Shown here: positions 35,829-45,661 of the stretch, in pieces
How the letters are laid out: each line of letters begins with the position of its first letter
How positions within the stretch are numbered: the stretch's first letter is position 1
Assembly (NCBI RefSeq): GCF_003664125.1
Contig: NZ_RCCP01000006.1
Coordinates: 1 to 64,000, forward strand
Direction of reading: 5' to 3'
DNA: 64,000 bases
From: Planococcus citreus
GTDB lineage: Bacteria; Bacillota; Bacilli; Bacillales_A; Planococcaceae
Notes under the pieces: model-generated
What the model was told of the DNA's origin: nothing
Databases searched by the model: none
What the model saw: the letters and a program-made list of their open reading frames with translations, nothing else
Made by a program: the position numbers and the translations under genes

Positions 35829-36377
35829 TTACAGCCGGTCGCGCCCCGGCCCGGCATCACCGCGAATATTTGTTGAGCGTTCGGTACCGATCAATGGATC
35901 ATCATTTTCTGTAAACCGGTCCACATCATTGCGGTCGGGCTGTTTCGCTTCATCGTCTTCCACTAGTACGAGAATGTGCCCTTCTTTAAACTGTTCTTCG
36001 TAGCTTTTTGCTTCGTCTTCAGGGACGCCAAGGCCAATTAAAGCGCCGGCAATCCCACCAACGCCCGCTCCCGCTGCTGCGCCTGTCAAACCGGCTGCAA
36101 TCGGGCCAGCTGCAACGATTGGCCCGATGCCCGGAATTGCCAGCGCGCCAAGGCCGGCCAAGACGCCGCCGAGACCGCCGAGCGCTCCGCCTGTAGCGGC
36201 ACCGGCAGCGGCTCCTTCACCGGCCTGCGTCCCAGTTTCTTCTGTTACGCGCTCTACATCACCCTTATCTTTACTGAGCACTGAAATGTCTTCGTCGCGG
36301 TAGCCTTGCCGCTGAAGATCTTCGATGACTTCCACCGCTTCCATTTCCGTACCGTATGATCCGACCACTCGTGACAT
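35829..36377 (-). CDS. General stress protein (YflT/17M-like) with glycine-rich core
   Basis: 182 residues from the ATG at 36377 (GGAGGGCGAG upstream). Residues 1-50 form a general-stress-protein 17M-like domain (VVGSYGTEMEAVEVIEDLQRQGYRDEDISVLSKD). A long Gly/Ala-rich stretch follows (about 60-120, AAAGAATGGALGGLGGVLAGLGAL), resembling a glycine-zipper membrane segment, then an acidic domain (EDEAKSYEEQFKEGHILVLVEDDE). Such proteins are sigma-B dependent in B. subtilis, and a sigma-B-like promoter precedes this gene. Its biochemical role is not known. Confidence 0.83.
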   Translation of the reverse strand: MSRVVGSYGTEMEAVEVIEDLQRQGYRDEDISVLSKDKGDVERVTEETGTQAGEGAAAGAATGGALGGLGGVLAGLGALAIPGIGPIVAAGPIAAGLTGAAAGAGVGGIAGALIGLGVPEDEAKSYEEQFKEGHILVLVEDDEAKQPDRNDVDRFTENDDPLIGTERSTNIRGDAGPGRDRL

Positions 36378-36435
36378 ATTACTCGCCCTCCATTTCATAT
36401 TTTGGAATCCTGTTCATGCATCTTAGTGATATATG

Positions 36436-36460
36436 TTTCCCCATCGAAGATGCGCTAAAC
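36436..36460 (-). promoter_or_regulatory. Candidate sigma-B promoter of the general stress gene
   Basis: Minus-strand GTTTAG (36455-36460), 13 bases, GGGAAA (36436-36441) is close to the sigma-B consensus GTTTAA-N12-15-GGGTAT and lies about 60 bases before the start codon. Confidence 0.6.
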
Positions 36461-36473
36461 ATTTCACAACATC

Positions 36474-36504
36474 AAAAAACGCCGCCAGCAAATGCTGGCG
36501 GCGT
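36474..36504 (-). terminator. tyrS terminator
   Basis: On the minus strand ACGCCGCCAGCA and TGCTGGCGGCGT pair around a 2-base gap (loop about 4 bases), followed by TTTTTG. Confidence 0.9.
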
Positions 36505-36510
36505 CAGTGT

Positions 36511-37791
<1,281 letters not shown>

Positions 37792-37817
37792 TTATCTGCT
37801 TCACCTGATTGCCGGGA

Positions 37818-38046
37818 CACAAAAAAGCCCCTGCATGAAATTCATGCAGGGACGCATATGCGCGGTACCACCCAGCTTGGAGGACACATCCTCCCACTTG
37901 AACGTGCCAGACGGGGCACTTCCGCAAACTCCAGGCCTGTAATTCGACGCATGCATTTTGGCCGGTTTGCACCATCCACCGGCTCTCTGGTTTCAAAATT
38001 GCATGCCCTACTGGGGGCCGTTCTCCGTTTGATTATGAAGATTCTA
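37818..38046 (-). ncRNA. Tyrosine T-box riboswitch of tyrS
   Basis: On the minus strand the T-box sequence TGGGTGGTACCGCG lies at 37861-37874. Stem I carries AGAGAGCCGGTGGATGGTG, the usual GA-rich element and distal loop. The specifier loop reads GAAT-TAC-A, with the TAC tyrosine codon at 37939-37941. The terminator CCCTGCATGAA/TTCATGCAGGG followed by CTTTTTT lies at 37826-37852. Uncharged tRNA-Tyr would pair with TAC and with the GGTG...TGGT bulge to prevent termination. Confidence 0.95.
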
Positions 38047-38052
38047 TTATGT

Positions 38053-38080
38053 AGTGTACTCGAATCCTAAAGATTGTCAA
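38053..38080 (-). promoter_or_regulatory. tyrS T-box promoter
   Basis: Minus-strand TTGACA (38075-38080), 16 bases, TACACT (38053-38058). A perfect -35; transcription starts near 38046, just before stem I. Confidence 0.8.
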
Positions 38081-38106
38081 TATCTTTCGTTTCAATTATC
38101 GGATTA

Positions 38107-38115
38107 TGCTATAAT
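38107..38115 (+). promoter_or_regulatory. Extended -10 promoter of the PBP gene
   Basis: TGCTATAAT is a perfect extended -10, about 28 bases before the GTG start. No strong -35 is seen. Confidence 0.7.
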
Positions 38116-38142
38116 GAAAAAGATTTTTAGGAGGGGGATAAT

Positions 38143-41100
38143 GTGCAAGATAAATTTAGAAGATGGTTATTGAAGGCAGAGGAAACAACCGATAGATGGA
38201 CTTCCCATAAGTGGTTTAGGCGTTTTAAAATCACGACGGGCGTCATTTGGAATTTGGCAATCATTCTAGCTATTATACTGGTGGCGGGCGGCGTGTTTGC
38301 CGCATCGGCAGGAGCCGGCTATTTCGCTTCACTGGTGGACGAAGAACAGCTGCGGACTGAAGAGGAAATGCTGTCGGACATCTATAGCTATGAAGAAACT
38401 TCCCAATTGTACTTTGCCGACAATACCTACCTTGGCAAACTGCAAACCGACCTTGACCGCGAAGAAACGACTTTGGAAGATGTCTCCGATGTGGCTATCG
38501 ATGCAGTCCTAGCTACTGAAGATGAGTATTTCTTTGAACATGAAGGAATTGTCCCGAAAGCAATCATGCGTGGCTTGTTCCAGGATGTCTCCAATTCGGA
38601 CAGCCAATCAGGCGGATCAACGTTGACCCAGCAATTAATCAAAAACCAGATTTTGACAAACGAAGTATCTTATGAACGCAAAGCGAAAGAAATCCTCTTG
38701 GCGATGCGTCTTGAGAAATTCATGAACAAAGAAGACATTATGGAAGCTTATTTGAATATCATCCCATATGGCCGAAATTCAGCGGGCACGAACATCGCAG
38801 GGATCGAAACGGCTGCTAAAGGCATATTCGATGTTCCTGCAAGCGACTTGAACTTGCCGCAAGCGGCATTCATCGCCGGCATCCCGAAAGCGCCTTTCAG
38901 TTACACACCATATACAAACAGGGGTGAAGTTAAAGAGGAGGCCGGCCTTGAGCCTGGCCTCAACCGCATGAAAACGGTCTTGTACCGCATGCTTGAAACA
39001 GGCTATATCACCGAAGCGGAATATCAAGAAGCTTTGGAGTACGATATTGTCGCAGACTTCAGAACTGGTGAAACCCGCTCATACGAAGATCATCCTTTCG
39101 TAACTGCAGAGTTAGAGAAACGCGCCACCCGCATCATCATGGATGTGCTGGCCGAGCAAAATGGCATTGATCCTGAAACACTGGACCAGGATCAAAACCT
39201 CTATGAGGAATATGCAATTTTAGCTGACCGCGCTGTGCGGTCGAATGGCTACCGAATCCATTCGAGTATCAATAAAGAACTGTATATTGCGCAAGAAAAG
39301 ACACAAAAAGCCTATCAAGGATACGGCACGACCCTATCCGAGGATTATATCGATGAAGACGGCGAAACAAAAACCCGCCAACTGCCTGTACAAGTCGGCA
39401 GTGTTACTTTGGAAAACGACACCGGCCGTATTCTAAGCTTTGTTGGCGGACGTGACCACGAAATCGAAAACTTGAACCACGCAACACAAGCCTATCGCTC
39501 GATCGGTTCTACGGTTAAGCCCCTGCTCGTTTACGGCCCAGCCTTGGAAAATGGCTTGATCGGCGCCGGCAGCCCGGTGGTCGATGTGAAATTTACAATG
39601 AACGATAACGGCAATAGCTATGAACCAACGAACTTCATTCCAACAAGCGAGCAAGGCATCATGCCGGCACGCGATGCACTTGCACAATCGCAGAACCTTC
39701 CCGCCTTGCGCTTGTTTGCTCAAATGCGCGACGACATGCCGATCCAATATTTGATCGACAATGGCTTCTCGCGCGTAGATGAAGGTGATGGCGTCGTTTC
39801 CTCAGCACTTGGCGGCGGCATTGAAGGGTCTGTTGAAGAAGTCGCGAATGCCTATGCAGCTCTCGCCAATGGCGGCAAGCATATGGAAACAACGATGATC
39901 GATAAAATCGAAGATGCAGATGGCAATGTCATTTATGAACATGAAGCCGAAGCGAAAGACGTCTTCACGCCTCAAGCTTCCTACGTATTGACCGATATGC
40001 TTCGCGATGTCTTCAAGACAGATCGCGGAACGGCCAATCGCGCAAACGGCATGCTGAAGTTCAACGCGGACTTTGCCGGCAAGACCGGAACGACACAAGA
40101 AACACGCGATGTCTGGCTCGTCGGCTATAACCCGAACATCACGATGGGCGTTTGGCTCGGCTATGATAAAGAAAAGTATTCTCTCGATAATTTCAGAAAC
40201 CAAAACTTGCAGCCATCCGTCCGCGTCAACCAATTATGGGCGAACTTGATGAATGCAACTTATGACGTCGCACCTGACGCTATCGGTTCAGGAGACAAAT
40301 TCCAGGAACCAGATGGCATCGTCAGCCGCTCGTTCTGCGGAATCTCTGGATTCGCTCCGAACGAAGCTTGTAAAAAAGCCGGCTTGGTCCGCTCCGACTT
40401 GTTCATCGCTGATATCATGACGCCTAAAGATGGCGACGACAGCTTGAGCAGCGGCTCATACACGACCATCAACGGCAAACGCTATGCTGCTTTGTCAAAT
40501 ACTCCAAGTGAATTTGTGTCAGGCGGCGGCCTCGGCGTTTCAGAAGAATACGTCGATCGCATGCTCGCTCCATTCGGAGGAGACGCAGGCAAATTATTCC
40601 CTGGCAGTTCACGATTCAGCAACGTCGTCTCCAGCGCCAAGTTCGATGCAGACAGCGCGGCCCCTGCCCCTGTCGGCACTTCGATCAATGGACGCACAAT
40701 CACGTGGAGCGATTCCGCTTCAAACGATGTCGTCGGTTACCGTGTATTCCGCGGCGGTAGCAGAGTCGCTTCAGTTTCAGAATCGAGCAGTAACTCCTTT
40801 AGCGCACCTGGCCCTGGAACTTATACAGTCGTCGCAGTGGATATTACAGGCCGTCAATCGGCAGCGTCCAATGGCGTGACGATTGCAGCGCCAAAACCGG
40901 AACCTGCTCCTGAACCAGAACCTGCTCCTGCCCCGGAACCGGAACCTGAAAGAGAAGAAACTCCGGCGCCAGCGCAAGAAACAGAAAGACAAGAGCCGGA
41001 AGAAGAACCGGCTGAGGAAGAACCAGCCGAAGAAACTCCAGCTCCAGAAGAACCGGAAGAAGAACCAGAAGAAGAGGAAGAAGCACCACCTGAAGAACCG

Positions 41101-41175
41101 GAAGAACCGGAACAACCAGAAGAGCAGTCAGAACCTGACACGGAAACTCCAGAGAACGAAGAAGACGCAGCATGA
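38143..41175 (+). CDS. Class A penicillin-binding protein (PBP1A family) with FN3 domain and Pro/Glu tail
   Basis: 1010 residues. Bifunctional cell-wall synthase. Cytosolic tail 1-30, membrane anchor about 31-58 (TTGVIWNLAIILAIILVAGG), glycosyltransferase domain about 75-250 (ATEDEYFFEHEG, GGSTLTQQLIKN, LNIIPYGRNSAG), transpeptidase domain about 340-700 with SIGSTVKP (Ser456/Lys459), SQN, and GKTGTT near 647. A fibronectin type III-like domain (about 840-912, TSINGRTITWSDSASNDVVGYRVFR) follows, then a 98-residue tail almost wholly of Pro, Glu and Ala. The start is GTG after GGAGGGGG; an ATG two bases earlier is out of frame. It has its own terminator. The gene symbol is left open between ponA and other class A paralogs. 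Confidence 0.92.
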   Translation: MQDKFRRWLLKAEETTDRWTSHKWFRRFKITTGVIWNLAIILAIILVAGGVFAASAGAGYFASLVDEEQLRTEEEMLSDIYSYEETSQLYFADNTYLGKLQTDLDREETTLEDVSDVAIDAVLATEDEYFFEHEGIVPKAIMRGLFQDVSNSDSQSGGSTLTQQLIKNQILTNEVSYERKAKEILLAMRLEKFMNKEDIMEAYLNIIPYGRNSAGTNIAGIETAAKGIFDVPASDLNLPQAAFIAGIPKAPFSYTPYTNRGEVKEEAGLEPGLNRMKTVLYRMLETGYITEAEYQEALEYDIVADFRTGETRSYEDHPFVTAELEKRATRIIMDVLAEQNGIDPETLDQDQNLYEEYAILADRAVRSNGYRIHSSINKELYIAQEKTQKAYQGYGTTLSEDYIDEDGETKTRQLPVQVGSVTLENDTGRILSFVGGRDHEIENLNHATQAYRSIGSTVKPLLVYGPALENGLIGAGSPVVDVKFTMNDNGNSYEPTNFIPTSEQGIMPARDALAQSQNLPALRLFAQMRDDMPIQYLIDNGFSRVDEGDGVVSSALGGGIEGSVEEVANAYAALANGGKHMETTMIDKIEDADGNVIYEHEAEAKDVFTPQASYVLTDMLRDVFKTDRGTANRANGMLKFNADFAGKTGTTQETRDVWLVGYNPNITMGVWLGYDKEKYSLDNFRNQNLQPSVRVNQLWANLMNATYDVAPDAIGSGDKFQEPDGIVSRSFCGISGFAPNEACKKAGLVRSDLFIADIMTPKDGDDSLSSGSYTTINGKRYAALSNTPSEFVSGGGLGVSEEYVDRMLAPFGGDAGKLFPGSSRFSNVVSSAKFDADSAAPAPVGTSINGRTITWSDSASNDVVGYRVFRGGSRVASVSESSSNSFSAPGPGTYTVVAVDITGRQSAASNGVTIAAPKPEPAPEPEPAPAPEPEPEREETPAPAQETERQEPEEEPAEEEPAEETPAPEEPEEEPEEEEEAPPEEPEEPEQPEEQSEPDTETPENEEDAA

Positions 41176-41176
41176 C

Positions 41177-41213
41177 AAAAGCCCCTCTGCATTTAGCAGA
41201 GGGGCTTTTTTTA
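41177..41213. terminator. Bidirectional terminator between the PBP gene and acsA
   Basis: AAAAGCCCCTCTGC and GCAGAGGGGCTTTT form a perfect 14-bp stem with a 5-base loop and further T. It contacts the acsA stop at 41211. Confidence 0.95.
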
Positions 41214-42932
41214 ATCTTCCATTGTGGACAAATCGCCAGTCGGCAGATCCAATTCCCAAGCTTTCAAGACACGGCGCATGATTTTGCCGCTTCGCGTTTT
41301 CGGAAGCTTGTCTTTAAATTCAATTTCACGCGGTGCTGCGTGTGCAGCCAGTTCTTTTTTGACAAACTGCCGGATGTCCTCGATCAGTTCATCGGATGGC
41401 TCGTAGCCTTCAACAAGCGCGACGAACGCTTTGATGATTTCCCCGCGCACCGGATCAGGTTTGCCGATGACACCTGCTTCAGCGACTGCCGGATGCTCGA
41501 GTAGTTTGCTTTCGACTTCGAATGGCCCAACACGCTCGCCTGACGTCATAATGACATCGTCCACTCTTCCTTGGAACCAGAAATACCCATCCTCGTCCAT
41601 ATAAGCCGAGTCTCCAGACACATACCATTCATCATTCAAGAAATAGGAGTCGTACTTTTGCGGGTTGTTCCAGATTTGGCGCATCATGGATGGCCAGCCT
41701 TTTTTAATCGCCAGATTCCCCATTTGATTCGCCGGCAATTCCTTGCCTTGATCATCTACAATCGCCGCTTGCACACCTGGTATCGGTTTGCCCATCGAGC
41801 CTGGCTTGATTGCCATCGATGGGTAATTGCAAATGACTTGTGCCCCTGTTTCCGTCATCCACCATGTATCGTGGATCCGTTTATCGAACACTTGCGCACC
41901 CCACTTGACGACTTCCGGGTTCAACGGCTCACCCACGGATAAAACGTGGCGCAATGTGGACAGATCGTATTCTTTCACCAATGCATCACCTGCGCCCATC
42001 AACATGCGGAACGCTGTCGGGGCACTATACCATACCGTGACACCAAAATCTTCAATTGCCTGATACCAGGCATCCGGAGAGAAACGACCCCCGAGAATGA
42101 CAGTCGTGACGCCGTTCAGCCACGGAGAGAACACGCCGTAAGCCGTTCCCGTCACCCAGCCTGGGTCAGCTGTGCACCAATAAATATCTTGCTCCTGGAA
42201 ATCCAACACCCATTTACCTGTCTGGTATTGCTGCACCATGGCATATTGCGCGTGCAGGACGCCTTTTGGTTTGCCTGTAGAACCGGATGTATAATGAAGA
42301 ACCAATCCATCTTCTTTTTCCAGCCATTCGACATCGAATTGATCCGAGCAGGAATCAAGATGCTTGAGCACATCGACATGGCCCCCGCTTTCTTCTGCCC
42401 CTTCCGCTCCCACTAGGAAGATCGTCTTCAAATTGGGAAGACGGTCTTTCGGGATGCGCGGGAGCAATTCCGGCGTCGTGATGATCGCTTTGGCGTCGCT
42501 GTCATCCAGACGGTCGTAGATTGCCCCTTCCATGAATGCTTCAAATAGCGGCCCAACGATCAAGCCCATCTTCAATGCACCGAACATCAGGAAATACAGT
42601 TCAGGAGAACGCGGCATAAAGATGAAGATGCGGTCTCCTTTCTCCAAATCGGAATGCGATTTCAAAAGATTCGCCGCGCGGTTCGTCATGCGCTTCATCT
42701 CATAGAATGTATAGGTTTCATGACGATGCTGGTCTTTATAATAGAGAGCGACTTTGTTTTTGCGGTCCGATTCAGCATGGCGGTCAATCGCCTCATGGGC
42801 CATATTGATTTTTCCGGTTTGAGACCAGCTGAACTCTTTTTCAACTTCCGACCAATCGAAACTCGCCGACTGCTCTTCGTAATTATGTAAATGATGCTCC
42901 CCTGGTTTTGCTGGTAACGCTTCCACTTTCAC
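41211..42932 (-). CDS. acsA: Acetyl-CoA synthetase
   Basis: 573 residues. Converts acetate, ATP and CoA to acetyl-CoA for growth on acetate or acetoin products. ANL motifs: LHYTSGSTGKPKGVLHAQYA, STLRHVLSVGEPLNPEV, HDTWWMTETGAQ, GDSAYMDEDGYFWFQGRVDDVI and the catalytic lysine in LPKTRSGKIMRRVLKAW (about Lys550), the residue acetylated by AcuA in B. subtilis (Lys549). Start is the GTG at 42932 with AAAGGGTGA upstream, as this reproduces the N-terminus of the B. subtilis enzyme (MKVEALPA...). Divergent from acuABC, whose products switch it off and on. Confidence 0.95.
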   Translation of the reverse strand: MKVEALPAKPGEHHLHNYEEQSASFDWSEVEKEFSWSQTGKINMAHEAIDRHAESDRKNKVALYYKDQHRHETYTFYEMKRMTNRAANLLKSHSDLEKGDRIFIFMPRSPELYFLMFGALKMGLIVGPLFEAFMEGAIYDRLDDSDAKAIITTPELLPRIPKDRLPNLKTIFLVGAEGAEESGGHVDVLKHLDSCSDQFDVEWLEKEDGLVLHYTSGSTGKPKGVLHAQYAMVQQYQTGKWVLDFQEQDIYWCTADPGWVTGTAYGVFSPWLNGVTTVILGGRFSPDAWYQAIEDFGVTVWYSAPTAFRMLMGAGDALVKEYDLSTLRHVLSVGEPLNPEVVKWGAQVFDKRIHDTWWMTETGAQVICNYPSMAIKPGSMGKPIPGVQAAIVDDQGKELPANQMGNLAIKKGWPSMMRQIWNNPQKYDSYFLNDEWYVSGDSAYMDEDGYFWFQGRVDDVIMTSGERVGPFEVESKLLEHPAVAEAGVIGKPDPVRGEIIKAFVALVEGYEPSDELIEDIRQFVKKELAAHAAPREIEFKDKLPKTRSGKIMRRVLKAWELDLPTGDLSTMED

Positions 42933-43098
42933 ATAAATCACCCTTTCCCTTTGTTTCTCTATATTCTACATCAACCTGGAAGGTAAATGCTAATAATTTT
43001 AATTCTTTAGAAAATACGGTGTATTTATCCAAGCAACTTTCTTTTCCTTCCGCCCTTCATGTATAATGAAGCTAATTGCAACCACAGGCGGTGAAATG

Positions 43099-43731
43099 AT
43101 GGAACATAAGAAGACGTACAATGCGATGGAATTGAAAACGAAACACGGGCCACTCATCATCGAAGGCCCCGTCCCATCTAAGGAATTGAAAGAACTGGAT
43201 TTCCATGAGGACTTGGTCGCTTTCCGCCCACCGGAACAGCAGCATAAAGCCATCACGGAAATAGCGGATTTACCGGAAGGGCGCATATTGATTGCGCGTG
43301 ACCAAAACATGATTGTCGGGTATGTCACCTACCTCTACCCCGATCCACTTGAACGCTGGTCCGAAGGAAAGATGGAAAACTTGATCGAGCTCGGGGCGAT
43401 CGAGGTCATTCCGAAATATCGCGGTGCCGGTGTCGGCAAAGCACTGCTGCAAGTATCGATGATGGATGATGCCTTTGACGATTTCATCGTCATCACGACC
43501 GAATATTATTGGCATTGGGATTTAAAAGGAACCGGGCTGAATGTCTGGGAATACCGCAAGATCATGGAAAAGATGATGCAGGCTGGGGGGCTGGAGTATT
43601 TCGCCACGGATGATCCGGAAATCAGCTCGCATCCAGCCAACACGCTGATGGCGCGCATCGGTTCTCGCGTCGATACCGAGTCGATTCAAAAGTTCGACCA
43701 GCTGCGTTTCATGAACCGCTATATGTACTGA
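43099..43731 (+). CDS. acuA: Protein acetyltransferase AcuA
   Basis: 210 residues, equal to B. subtilis AcuA. GNAT fold with the acetyl-CoA site in ELGAIEVIPKYRGAGVGKALLQVSM (RxxGxG/A type). It acetylates and inactivates AcsA. The N-terminus MEHKKTYNAMELKTKHGPLIIEGP aligns with the Bacillus protein, so I use the second of two tandem ATGs (43096, 43099) after GGCGGTGA. A TATAAT about 40 bases upstream is the likely -10. It opens the acuABC operon divergent from acsA. Confidence 0.93.
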   Translation: MEHKKTYNAMELKTKHGPLIIEGPVPSKELKELDFHEDLVAFRPPEQQHKAITEIADLPEGRILIARDQNMIVGYVTYLYPDPLERWSEGKMENLIELGAIEVIPKYRGAGVGKALLQVSMMDDAFDDFIVITTEYYWHWDLKGTGLNVWEYRKIMEKMMQAGGLEYFATDDPEISSHPANTLMARIGSRVDTESIQKFDQLRFMNRYMY

Positions 43732-43750
43732 TTACTAAAGGGGTGTTTGT

Positions 43751-44389
43751 ATGTTAGTAGAAGAAATCATGAAGAAGGATGTTTTCACGCTGCGCTCAGA
43801 CCAGACCGTCCAAGACGTGCTGGATCTGTTCGAAGAAAAACGGATTCGCCACGCGCCCATCGTCGATGACGGGAAAGTGGTCGGCATCGTCACTGACCGC
43901 GACTTGAAAGATGCCATGCCTTCCATGTTCACGGTATCCCCGAAAGGCGAACCGTATAAAAAGAAAGTATCGGAGATCATGACCAAAAATCCGATGATCG
44001 CCCACCCGCTCGATTTTGTCGAAGAAATCGCCTTGCTGTTCTATGAACAGAAGATCGGCTGCCTGCCGGTCGTCAGCCAAAATGAACTTGTCGGCTTTCT
44101 GACAGAAACCGACTTATTGTATACGTACATCGAATTGACCGGCGCACACCAACCCGGCTCTCAAATCGAAATCAAAGTCCCTAACCGTTCAGGCGCACTC
44201 TATGAAGTGAGCAAAGTGTTCTATGAGCACAAAGTCAATGTATTGAGCGTACTCGTCTACCCGGATCGGGAAGACAATTCCAATAAGATCCTGGCTTCCC
44301 GTATCAAAACGATGAACCCCATTTCCATTATTGAAGATCTGCGCAAAGAAGGTTTCGATGTCTTATGGCCGAATCTCATGCAGGAATGA
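43751..44389 (+). CDS. acuB: Acetoin utilisation protein AcuB (CBS-ACT)
   Basis: 212 residues. Two CBS domains (about 1-130: MLVEEIMKKDVFTLRSDQTVQDVLDLFEEKRIRHAPIVDDGKVVGIVTDRDL and IMTKNPMIAHPLDFVEEIALLFYEQKIGCLPVV) and a C-terminal ACT domain (about 138-210, IEIKVPNRSGALYEVSKVFYEHKVNVLSVLVY). Its role is unknown; CBS plus ACT suggests sensing of adenylates and an amino acid. It follows acuA by 19 bases with AAAGGGG, and its stop overlaps the acuC start. Confidence 0.93.
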   Translation: MLVEEIMKKDVFTLRSDQTVQDVLDLFEEKRIRHAPIVDDGKVVGIVTDRDLKDAMPSMFTVSPKGEPYKKKVSEIMTKNPMIAHPLDFVEEIALLFYEQKIGCLPVVSQNELVGFLTETDLLYTYIELTGAHQPGSQIEIKVPNRSGALYEVSKVFYEHKVNVLSVLVYPDREDNSNKILASRIKTMNPISIIEDLRKEGFDVLWPNLMQE

Positions 44390-45540
44390 AAAAACACGCT
44401 GTCTTCATCTATTCAGAAGATCAATTGGGGTATAAATTTTCTGATACGCATCCGTTCAACCAAAAACGGCTCATTCTTACCATTGATTTACTTAGGGAAA
44501 TGGACGCCCTTCCAGAGGATTTGATTGTGCCTGCACGGACTGCAACAGATGAAGAACTATTGCTCGCGCATGACCAGCGCTATATCGATATCGTCAAGAA
44601 AGCAAGCCGCGGCGAAATCACTCCGGAAGCCGGGGAAGGTTACGGCATCGGTACGGAAGATACGCCGATTTTCGAGAATATGCATGAAGCGAGTGCCCGC
44701 TTGGTGGGCGGCACATTGACCGCAGTCGATCAAGTGATGGAAGGCAAAGCCGAACATGCCTTGAATCTCGGCGGCGGTTTACACCACGGATTCCGAGGAA
44801 AGGCGTCGGGATTTTGCATCTATAACGACAGCTCGGTCGCCATCCATTACTTGAAAGAAAAATACGGTGCACGCGTCCTCTATATCGATACGGATGCCCA
44901 TCACGGCGACGGCGTGCAATGGTGCTTCTATGATGACCCGGATGTATGTACCGTGTCGATCCACGAAACGGGACGCTACCTATTCCCCGGCACCGGCAAT
45001 ATCAACGAACGCGGAAGTGGCCAAGGCTATGGCACTTCATTCAATTTCCCGATCGATGCCTTCACTGAAGATGAATCGTTTTTGGAAATTTACCGGACCG
45101 CCATGCGTGAAATCGTCGAACATTTCAAGCCGGATGTCATTTTAAGCCAGAACGGCGCTGATGCACATTATTTGGATCCCTTGACCCATTTGAGCAGCAC
45201 GATGGAAATCTACCGCGAAATCCCGAAAATCGCCCATGAATTGGCGCATGAGTTTTGCGACGGCAAGTGGATAGCGGTCGGTGGCGGCGGCTATGACATC
45301 TGGCGGGTCGTACCCCGTGCTTGGTCGCTCCTATGGATGGAAATGAACAGCCATCCGTTGCCGCATGGAAAGTTGCCTGAAGCATGGCTCAAGCGCTGGC
45401 AGCCTGAATCCCCTGTCCCTTTGATCGAGACATGGGAAGATCCGGAAAATATGTACAAGCCGATTCCAAGAAAAGCGGAGATCACCGAAAAAAATCAGCA
45501 AATGCTCGATAAGGCGCTGTATATGATCCGCAATCAATAA
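44386..45540 (+). CDS. acuC: Lysine deacetylase AcuC
   Basis: 384 residues. Zinc histone-deacetylase fold. Removes the acetyl group from AcsA. Visible active-site elements: HPFNQKRLILT, NLGGGLHHGFRGKASGFC, VLYIDTDAHHGDGVQWCFY (zinc Asp and His), SQNGADAHYLDP and AVGGGGYDIWRVVPRAW. The ATG at 44386 overlaps the acuB TGA (ATGA) and matches the start of the Bacillus protein. Together with AcuA it provides reversible control of acetate activation. Confidence 0.94.
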   Translation: MKKHAVFIYSEDQLGYKFSDTHPFNQKRLILTIDLLREMDALPEDLIVPARTATDEELLLAHDQRYIDIVKKASRGEITPEAGEGYGIGTEDTPIFENMHEASARLVGGTLTAVDQVMEGKAEHALNLGGGLHHGFRGKASGFCIYNDSSVAIHYLKEKYGARVLYIDTDAHHGDGVQWCFYDDPDVCTVSIHETGRYLFPGTGNINERGSGQGYGTSFNFPIDAFTEDESFLEIYRTAMREIVEHFKPDVILSQNGADAHYLDPLTHLSSTMEIYREIPKIAHELAHEFCDGKWIAVGGGGYDIWRVVPRAWSLLWMEMNSHPLPHGKLPEAWLKRWQPESPVPLIETWEDPENMYKPIPRKAEITEKNQQMLDKALYMIRNQ

Positions 45541-45581
45541 GCCACGCTTTATTTAGTCGGAATATTCCGCAGTTTGAACAA

Positions 45582-45637
45582 AAAGACCGCCCTTGCTTGA
45601 GGATTGGATTCAATCCCCTCGCAAGGGCGGTTTTCTA
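45582..45637. terminator. Bidirectional terminator between acuC and ccpA
   Basis: AAGACCGCCCTTGC and GCAAGGGCGGTTTT form the outer stem; the inner part GAGG...ATTGGATTCAAT...CCTC folds further. Both strands end in A/T runs. Confidence 0.88.
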
Positions 45638-45661
45638 TTGAATAAACGTAATCAAAGAAAT

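Noticed and set aside
40854..41192. Minus-strand Ser/Gly-rich frame opposite the PBP tail
   Set aside because: It is the complement of the Glu/Pro codon repeats (GAA, CCG/CCA) and has no ribosome site.
42933..43098. cre site in the acsA-acuA intergenic region
   Set aside because: Expected from B. subtilis, but no sequence here fits the consensus well enough.
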